Shown piece by piece: positions 5,994 to 9,877 of a DNA stretch of 9,877 nucleotides. Position 1 is the first letter of the stretch; each line of letters begins with the position of its first letter. A program made the translations under genes and the position numbers. Source of the DNA: an uncultured Collinsella sp. (GTDB lineage Bacteria > Actinomycetota > Coriobacteriia > Coriobacteriales > Coriobacteriaceae); contig CAUAGV010000053.1 in the NCBI GenBank assembly GCA_958428675.1, positions 1 to 9,877 of the forward strand, given 5' to 3'. Below the pieces are notes generated by a model, which did not search any database, was not told the DNA's origin, and saw nothing but the letters and a program-made list of their open reading frames with translations.

Positions 5994-6044
5994 TTCGAAT
6001 CAATTTGAAGAAAAGAAACGTCGATGTTTTGGCACCGACAGCGA

Positions 6045-6144
6045 GCAGTCTCGAAGTGCCCCAGGTTGGCGCGAAGGAGGAGCGACGCGTACTTCTGTAC
6101 GCGAGCGACGGTTTGAGCGACAAGGTGGGGTGCTTCGGGGCTGC
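6045..6144 (+). repeat. 100-nt symmetric hairpin element, plus-strand RNA fold
   Basis: A 19-bp outer stem (6045-6063 with 6126-6144) and a 7-bp apical stem CGCGTAC/GTACGCG with a TTCT loop (6086-6103) share the same centre. Short matched blocks lie between (6066-6068 with 6121-6123, 6070-6072 with 6117-6119). Four outer pairs are wobbles (6049/6140, 6051/6138, 6057/6132, 6058/6131), all valid G-U in plus-strand RNA and all A/C mismatches in minus-strand RNA. It lies 51 bp after the flippase stop codon, between convergent genes. It may be a structured 3' UTR, a small RNA or a dispersed repeat. A 66-codon open frame runs through it (6005-6205), but the symmetry explains the sequence better than coding. 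Confidence 0.65.
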
Positions 6145-6159
6145 GCAGAGTCAACGTGA

Positions 6160-6181
6160 CCGCCGTTCGGTAGAACGGCGG
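6160..6181. terminator. GC-rich 9-bp hairpin between convergent genes
   Basis: CCGCCGTTC (6160-6168) pairs perfectly with GAACGGCGG (6173-6181) around the tetraloop GGTA. It starts seven bases beyond the metallophosphoesterase stop codon on the minus strand. Neither side has a T tract, so it is not a classical intrinsic terminator. It may stabilise 3' ends or assist termination for either gene. Confidence 0.45.
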
Positions 6182-6188
6182 AACAAGG

Positions 6189-7028
6189 TTATTCTCCAGG
6201 GTTGATGTTCGCATAGAACTCCGCACCATCATCCAGGCGTAGGATACCGACGCGCCCGAACTCGGAGCCGGTAGCGGCAGCGCAGTCGATGTCGATGCGG
6301 TCGGGCACGCCGGCGGTGTCCTCGCCGCCCAGGCGCACAATCTGCCCGCGGCCCGACTCCTCATCGAGCCCCGCCAGGCCGCCAACCTCGCAATAGCGCC
6401 CAAGCGACACCGTGGGCGTGTGGCCGCTCACCACGACCGGGCCCTCGCCCTCGGCAGAAAGCAGTCCCGTCGGCGCATCCCAATAGCCGTGACGAATCCA
6501 CAGCAGGTCATCGGACGACTGCACCGCGAGCATCTGCTGCAGCAGTTCGCGATCGGCACCCACCGCTCCGACGCCATCGGCACAATTGACGCCATGCTCA
6601 AGCAAAAACGCGCGCGCCGCCTTCATCTCGATTCCAGCATGTACCAGCAGATACGGGCGCTCCTCGGTCTCGGCCACCGCGTAGAGCGGCAGCGCGGCCA
6701 TCCATCGCACGAGCTCCTCGTATGCCTCAAATTCCATGTCGTTGAGCTGCTCGCGCGTCGTCCAACCACCGTTGATATCCCAGGTCTCGGCATCGAGCGG
6801 ATCCTGGCCAATGATGGCATCGAGCATGATCTGCTCGTGATTGCCCTTGAGCACGCGGGCGTTGGGCAGCGAGCGCACGAGCTTAATAACGCCGACCGGA
6901 TCGGGCCCGCGATCGATCATGTCGCCCAGCACGTACAGCGTGTCGTCGGACGCCAGCGAAATCTTAGACAGGGCCTCGTCAAGCGCACGCACGTGCCCGT
7001 GAGCATCAGATGTCACATAGATCGCCAT
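6189..7028 (-). CDS. Metallophosphoesterase, PPP/Ap4A-hydrolase-like
   Basis: A 279-residue calcineurin-like phosphoesterase, a cytosolic enzyme with a two-metal centre. The full motif series is present: DAHG (8-11, the D-x-H motif), GDMIDRG (35-41), GNHE (62-65), HAG (130-132) and GHTP (202-205), with WIRHG (177-181) before the last. This arrangement is that of bacterial PPP-type serine/threonine phosphatases and symmetric diadenosine tetraphosphatases (PrpA/ApaH-like); the sequence alone does not decide between protein and nucleotide substrates. The ATG at 7026-7028 has AGAGAGG upstream. A likely promoter lies at 7104-7132. The gene is divergent from the antiporter and convergent with the flippase. 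No truncation or frameshift is apparent. Confidence 0.92.
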   Translation of the reverse strand: MAIYVTSDAHGHVRALDEALSKISLASDDTLYVLGDMIDRGPDPVGVIKLVRSLPNARVLKGNHEQIMLDAIIGQDPLDAETWDINGGWTTREQLNDMEFEAYEELVRWMAALPLYAVAETEERPYLLVHAGIEMKAARAFLLEHGVNCADGVGAVGADRELLQQMLAVQSSDDLLWIRHGYWDAPTGLLSAEGEGPVVVSGHTPTVSLGRYCEVGGLAGLDEESGRGQIVRLGGEDTAGVPDRIDIDCAAATGSEFGRVGILRLDDGAEFYANINPGE

Positions 7029-7075
7029 GGTACGCCTCTCTTTGCATTGCAGCGGAAGCCCGGCGCCGCAACTAA

Positions 7076-7092
7076 AACTTCAAGTTGAACTT
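7076..7092. promoter_or_regulatory. Alternating AACTT/AAGTT repeat near the phosphoesterase start site
   Basis: AACTT-C-AAGTT-G-AACTT forms two overlapping inverted repeats. It lies just downstream of the predicted transcription start (near 7097) of the minus-strand phosphoesterase gene, a position where a repressor could block it. The call is from symmetry and position only. Confidence 0.25.
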
Positions 7093-7103
7093 AAACGTTA
7101 CCC

Positions 7104-7132
7104 ATTGTACTCCGTTGCAATAAAGCTGGAAA
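7104..7132 (-). promoter_or_regulatory. Candidate promoter of the metallophosphoesterase gene
   Basis: On the minus strand, TTTCCA (7132-7127, 4 of 6 to the -35 consensus), a 17-bp spacer and TACAAT (7109-7104, 5 of 6 to the -10 consensus). The predicted start near 7097 gives a leader of about 70 nt. Confidence 0.45.
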
Positions 7133-7152
7133 GGGTTTCCGAGCAGAGGCAA

Positions 7153-7167
7153 AGACGGCAGCCGTCT
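7153..7167. promoter_or_regulatory. 15-bp palindrome in the divergent gap
   Basis: AGACGGC-A-GCCGTCT is a perfect 7-1-7 inverted repeat between the phosphoesterase and antiporter genes, 20 bp upstream of the phosphoesterase -35. CGATATCG follows at 7172-7179. Either could be an operator shared by the two divergent genes, or a hairpin in the antiporter leader. Confidence 0.3.
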
Positions 7168-7281
7168 ATGACGATATCGCGCACGCCCGCAATCCAACCC
7201 CATAAACCCACCATCTTTGGGTACAAATAACCGCAGACAACTGACCGTGCCACGCCAACCACCCAGGAGCGGACACCATCC

Positions 7282-8883
7282 ATGAACCAGATCCTTCTCT
7301 TTATCGGCCTCGTTATTATTCTGTGCCTGACCATCAAGCCCGTCGGCAAAAAACTCCCCTTCCCCACCCTGCTCATCTTTATCGCGCTCGGCATGCTGTT
7401 GGGCGTCAACGGGCCGGCGCACATCGAATTTAGCGACTACGCGCTCACCGAAACCGTCTGCAGCACGGCGCTGCTGTTCATCATGTTCTACGGCGGCTTT
7501 AACACCAATATCGACCGTGCCAAACCCGTTGCCATGCCCGCGGTGCTGCTGAGCACGCTCGGCGTCGTCATCACCGCAGGCATCACCGGCGTGTTCGCCC
7601 ACTTTGTGCTGGGCTTCGACTGGATCGGCGGCCTGCTGCTGGGATCGGTCGTGGCGTCCACCGACGCGGCCAGCGTCTTTAGCGTTCTGCGCGAGCACAG
7701 CCTTTCGCTGAGGGGCGGCACCGACTCGCTGCTCGAGGTCGAATCGGGCTCCAACGACCCCGTCGCCTACATGCTCACCGCCGTGCTCGCGACCCTCGCG
7801 GCGGGCGGCAATATCGACATTCCCGTGCTGCTGACCAAGCAGATCATCCTGGGCGTGGGGTTGGGCCTTGCCATCGGCTGGACATCCAGCCGTCTGATTG
7901 AGCGCGCACACGCAACGGCCGAAGGCGCGCAGACCATCTTCTTGTTCGCCGTGGCCATCGTCGCCTACGCGCTGCCGAGCTACCTGGGCGGCAACGGCTT
8001 TTTGGCCGTATACCTTGCAGGCATTGTGCTGGGCGCAAGCGACATCACCGGTAAGGTCGAGATGGCGCACTTCTTCGACACCCTCACCGAGATGGCAGAG
8101 ATGACCATCTTCTTCTTGCTCGGCCTGCTCGTAACGCCCGCACGCCTGCCGCAGATGCTGCTGCCGGGCCTGGCGCTCATGGCGTTCATGCTCTTCGTGA
8201 GCCGCCCCATCGCCGTCGGCGTGATCCTAGCGCCCTTTAAGACGAATCCCAGCCAGGTCGCGCTCGTAAGCTGGGCGGGCCTGCGCGGAGCAGCTTCGGT
8301 CGTCTTTAGTCTCTTTGCCGTGGTGGCCGGCGTTCCCGGCGGACACGACCTATTTGACCTGGTGTTTGTGATTGCCGCGTCGAGCATCGTGGTGCAGGGC
8401 TCGCTGCTGCCGGCGGTGGCGAAGAAACTCGATATGATCGATGCGACCGGCGACGTGCGCCGCACCTTTAACGACTACCGCGACGAGGACGGCATGTCGT
8501 TTGTAAAGCTCAAGGTGGGCGCTGGCCATCCGTTTGCCGGACGCTCGCTCGCGGACATTGGCAGCGCGACGGACATGCTCGTGGTCCTGGTGCTGCGCGA
8601 CGGGGCGCATCCGGTACTGCCCAATGGCGACACCGTGATCCAGGAAGGCGATCTGCTGGTGATGGCCGCCCCAACGTTCGAAGAGCGTGCCGAGGTTACG
8701 CTGCGCGAGGTCACCGTGACTCCCCACGGTCGCCTGGCCGGTCAGCGCCTGCGCGATGTGCCGCAAGGCAAGCATCCGTTTATTGTAGTGATGCTCAAGC
8801 GCGACGGCCAAACGATCATTCCCGATGGCAACACCCTAATATACGCCGGCGACGAAGCCGTCATCGCCACGCTGGCGTCGTAG
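7282..8883 (+). CDS. CPA1-type K+/H+ (or Na+/H+) antiporter with C-terminal RCK_C domains
   Basis: A 533-residue membrane exchanger of the CPA1/NhaP2-like group, which expels K+ or Na+ in exchange for protons. About 12-13 membrane segments fill residues 3-383. Key transport motifs are STDAASVFSVL (126-136), ESGSNDP with the essential acidic Asp (154-160) and WAGLRGAAS (331-339). After the membrane part come two RCK_C/TrkA-C-like units, about 406-466 and 478-533. They align with each other: AGRSLADI...LVLRDG...LPNGDTVIQEGDLLVMA against AGQRLRDV...LKRDG...IPDGNTLIYAGDEAVIA. RCK_C domains bind small ligands (c-di-AMP in several Gram-positive transporters) and gate transport; the ligand here is unknown. 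AGGAG (7265-7269) lies 12 bases before the ATG, rather far but the only good site. It shares a 253-bp upstream gap with the divergent phosphoesterase. Confidence 0.93.
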   Translation: MNQILLFIGLVIILCLTIKPVGKKLPFPTLLIFIALGMLLGVNGPAHIEFSDYALTETVCSTALLFIMFYGGFNTNIDRAKPVAMPAVLLSTLGVVITAGITGVFAHFVLGFDWIGGLLLGSVVASTDAASVFSVLREHSLSLRGGTDSLLEVESGSNDPVAYMLTAVLATLAAGGNIDIPVLLTKQIILGVGLGLAIGWTSSRLIERAHATAEGAQTIFLFAVAIVAYALPSYLGGNGFLAVYLAGIVLGASDITGKVEMAHFFDTLTEMAEMTIFFLLGLLVTPARLPQMLLPGLALMAFMLFVSRPIAVGVILAPFKTNPSQVALVSWAGLRGAASVVFSLFAVVAGVPGGHDLFDLVFVIAASSIVVQGSLLPAVAKKLDMIDATGDVRRTFNDYRDEDGMSFVKLKVGAGHPFAGRSLADIGSATDMLVVLVLRDGAHPVLPNGDTVIQEGDLLVMAAPTFEERAEVTLREVTVTPHGRLAGQRLRDVPQGKHPFIVVMLKRDGQTIIPDGNTLIYAGDEAVIATLAS

Positions 8884-8897
8884 TGACCAGGGGTTAG

Positions 8898-8975
8898 CTA
8901 ATTTGCGACGAAGAAATCAAGCGCCTAGAGAACCTCATGCCTTCGCTCGCAGATTTGGATTTGCCCGAGGAGTAA
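8898..8975 (+). pseudogene. Short coding-like stub, possible 3' remnant of a lost gene
   Basis: A 25-codon open stretch between a TAG (8895-8897) and a TAA (8973-8975). It reads ICDEEIKRLENLMP and then ends in SLADLDLPEE. The amphipathic, acid-ended peptide resembles the C-terminal helix of a regulator such as a MarR-type protein, but it is too short to assign. It has no ATG/GTG/TTG at its head; an internal ATG (8937) would leave only 12 residues. It may be the tail of a deleted gene or chance. Confidence 0.25.
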
Positions 8976-9062
8976 AGCACCCCTCCCCCATGTAACCATC
9001 CTGTAAATCATAGCGGCGCAGTCGAGTTTTACCGTGATGCGGTCGCGCCCGGCGCTCCACTG

Positions 9063-9071
9063 TGCTAAAGT
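9063..9071 (+). promoter_or_regulatory. Candidate extended -10 promoter of serC
   Basis: TGC followed by TAAAGT fits an extended -10 (TGn plus 4 of 6). It lies 39 bp before the ATG and no clear -35 is visible. An 8-bp palindrome GAACGTTC (9077-9084) lies at the predicted start site. Confidence 0.35.
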
Positions 9072-9109
9072 ATCCCGAACGTTCAAACGACTACGAGGGG
9101 AACTAGAAG

Positions 9110-9877
9110 ATGGCACGTGTGCACAACTTCTCAGCTGGCCCGGCCGCGCTGCCTACAAGCGTGCTCGCCGAGATCGCCGACGAGATGATGGACTACCGCG
9201 GTTGCGGCATGTCCGTGCTCGAGATGAGCCATCGATCTAGCATGTACCAGCAGATTATCGACGACGCCGAGGCAACCCTGCGCCGCCTGCTGAGTATCCC
9301 CGACAACTACCGCGTCCTGTTTTTGCAGGGCGGTGCCACACTGCAGTTTGCGGGCATCCCCATGAACCTCATGCGCCGCGGCCGCGCCGGCTACGTCGTG
9401 ACCGGCAACTTTGCCAACAAGGCGTACAAGGAGGCCGCAAAATACGGCGAGACTGTGCTGCTCGCGAGCTCCGAGGACACCAATTTCGACCGCATACCCA
9501 CCATGGCCGACATCAACGCGCGCATTTCCGCCGAGGCCGCGGGCGACGGGCTCGACTACGTCTACATCTGCCAGAACAACACCATCTTTGGCACCATGTT
9601 CCACGAGCTGCCCGATTGCGGCGACGTGCCGCTGGTCGCCGATGTCTCGAGTTGCTTTCTGTCGCAGCCACTCGACGTCGAGCGCTACGGGCTCATTTAT
9701 GCCGGCGCGCAGAAAAACGCCGGCGCCGCGGGCGTGACCGTGGTTATCGTGCGCGACGATCTGATCGCCGACGGCCCGGCCTTTGCGCAGACGCCGCAGT
9801 ACATGGACCTTAAGACCCAGGCCGCCAAGGGCTCCATGCTCAACACGCCCAACACCTTTGGCATCTACCTGTTCGGC
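9110..9877 (+). CDS. serC: Phosphoserine aminotransferase, 3' end cut by window edge
   Basis: The first 256 residues of a fold-type I PLP aminotransferase (EC 2.6.1.52), usually ~360 residues; about 100 are missing beyond the window. It converts 3-phosphohydroxypyruvate + glutamate to phosphoserine + 2-oxoglutarate in serine synthesis, and can act in pyridoxal phosphate synthesis. Diagnostic features are NFSAGPAALP near the N-terminus (6-15), MSVLEMSHRS (34-43), FLQGGAT (71-77) that grips the PLP phosphate, QNNTIFGT (155-162), the PLP-pyridine Asp in VADVSS (176-181) and the Schiff-base Lys in GAQKNAG (199-205, Lys202). The ATG at 9110-9112 follows GAGGGG (9095-9100) by nine bases. No serA lies upstream in the window; it may follow downstream, as is common. 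Confidence 0.96.
   Translation, partial: MARVHNFSAGPAALPTSVLAEIADEMMDYRGCGMSVLEMSHRSSMYQQIIDDAEATLRRLLSIPDNYRVLFLQGGATLQFAGIPMNLMRRGRAGYVVTGNFANKAYKEAAKYGETVLLASSEDTNFDRIPTMADINARISAEAAGDGLDYVYICQNNTIFGTMFHELPDCGDVPLVADVSSCFLSQPLDVERYGLIYAGAQKNAGAAGVTVVIVRDDLIADGPAFAQTPQYMDLKTQAAKGSMLNTPNTFGIYLFG

Noticed and set aside
6005..6205. 66-codon plus-strand frame after the flippase gene
   Set aside because: Most of it is the symmetric hairpin element, which explains the sequence. It overlaps the end of the phosphoesterase gene and has no convincing ribosome site.
7029..7281. c-di-AMP (ydaO-type) or other known riboswitch before the antiporter
   Set aside because: The gap has only short local palindromes; I could not find the conserved ydaO-type core.
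7072..8070. 332-codon open frame on the minus strand, opposite the antiporter
   Set aside because: Antisense shadow of a clear antiporter frame with intact transport motifs; low-complexity composition and no recognisable domain.

Overview
The window reads as a piece of a GC-rich actinobacterial chromosome, most likely a gut Coriobacteriia of the Collinsella type. This rests on strong G/C preference at third codon positions, the gene families present, and short hairpin repeats with GGGACAGGCAC-like and GGGACGTTCC-like cores that I associate from memory with that group. No database was searched, so the genus is an inference. There are no rRNA or tRNA genes, no CRISPR array and no transposase gene. 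Most of the window is ordinary housekeeping DNA; the less usual content is in the gaps between genes.

Left part, minus strand (1-4066): a DegV-family fatty-acid-binding protein cut by the window edge (1-705), a MarR-family regulator (826-1275), a solo B3/4 tRNA-binding-domain protein (1449-2168) and an ATP-type phosphoenolpyruvate carboxykinase, pckA (2396-4066). The B3/4 gene is bracketed by two copies of a 41-nt perfect or near-perfect hairpin in opposite orientation. One lies just after its own stop codon, the other just after the pckA stop codon. Between pckA and the B3/4 gene, a plausible promoter is followed by a ~95-nt RNA that ends in an intrinsic-terminator-like hairpin with a U tract. 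The same leader carries an 8-nt sequence exactly complementary to the B3/4 Shine-Dalgarno region. This could be an attenuator or riboswitch-like leader, or a small RNA gene.

Middle part (4067-6188): a 352-bp divergent gap holds a perfect 16-bp palindrome and a second inverted repeat upstream of pckA. It also holds a second repeat family of overlapping hairpins and the -10 region and Shine-Dalgarno of the next gene. That gene (4419-5993, plus, TTG start) encodes a ~12-TM MOP/MATE-superfamily polysaccharide-flippase-like protein with a long charged N-terminal extension. After its stop lies a 100-nt, centrally symmetric hairpin element whose 19-bp outer stem closes fully only in plus-strand RNA, followed by a 9-bp GGTA-loop hairpin.

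Right part (6189-9877): a PPP-like metallophosphoesterase (6189-7028, minus) diverges from a CPA1-type K+/H+ (or Na+/H+) antiporter with two C-terminal RCK_C-like repeats (7282-8883, plus). The divergent gap contains small palindromes that could be operators. A 75-bp open stub with no usual start (8898-8975) may be a gene remnant. The window ends inside serC (9110-9877, plus), phosphoserine aminotransferase of serine and vitamin B6 biosynthesis.

The genes do not form one pathway. pckA (gluconeogenesis/anaplerosis) and serC (serine synthesis from a glycolytic intermediate) are core metabolism. The antiporter and flippase serve the envelope and ion balance, and the B3/4 protein probably acts on aminoacyl-tRNA quality control.
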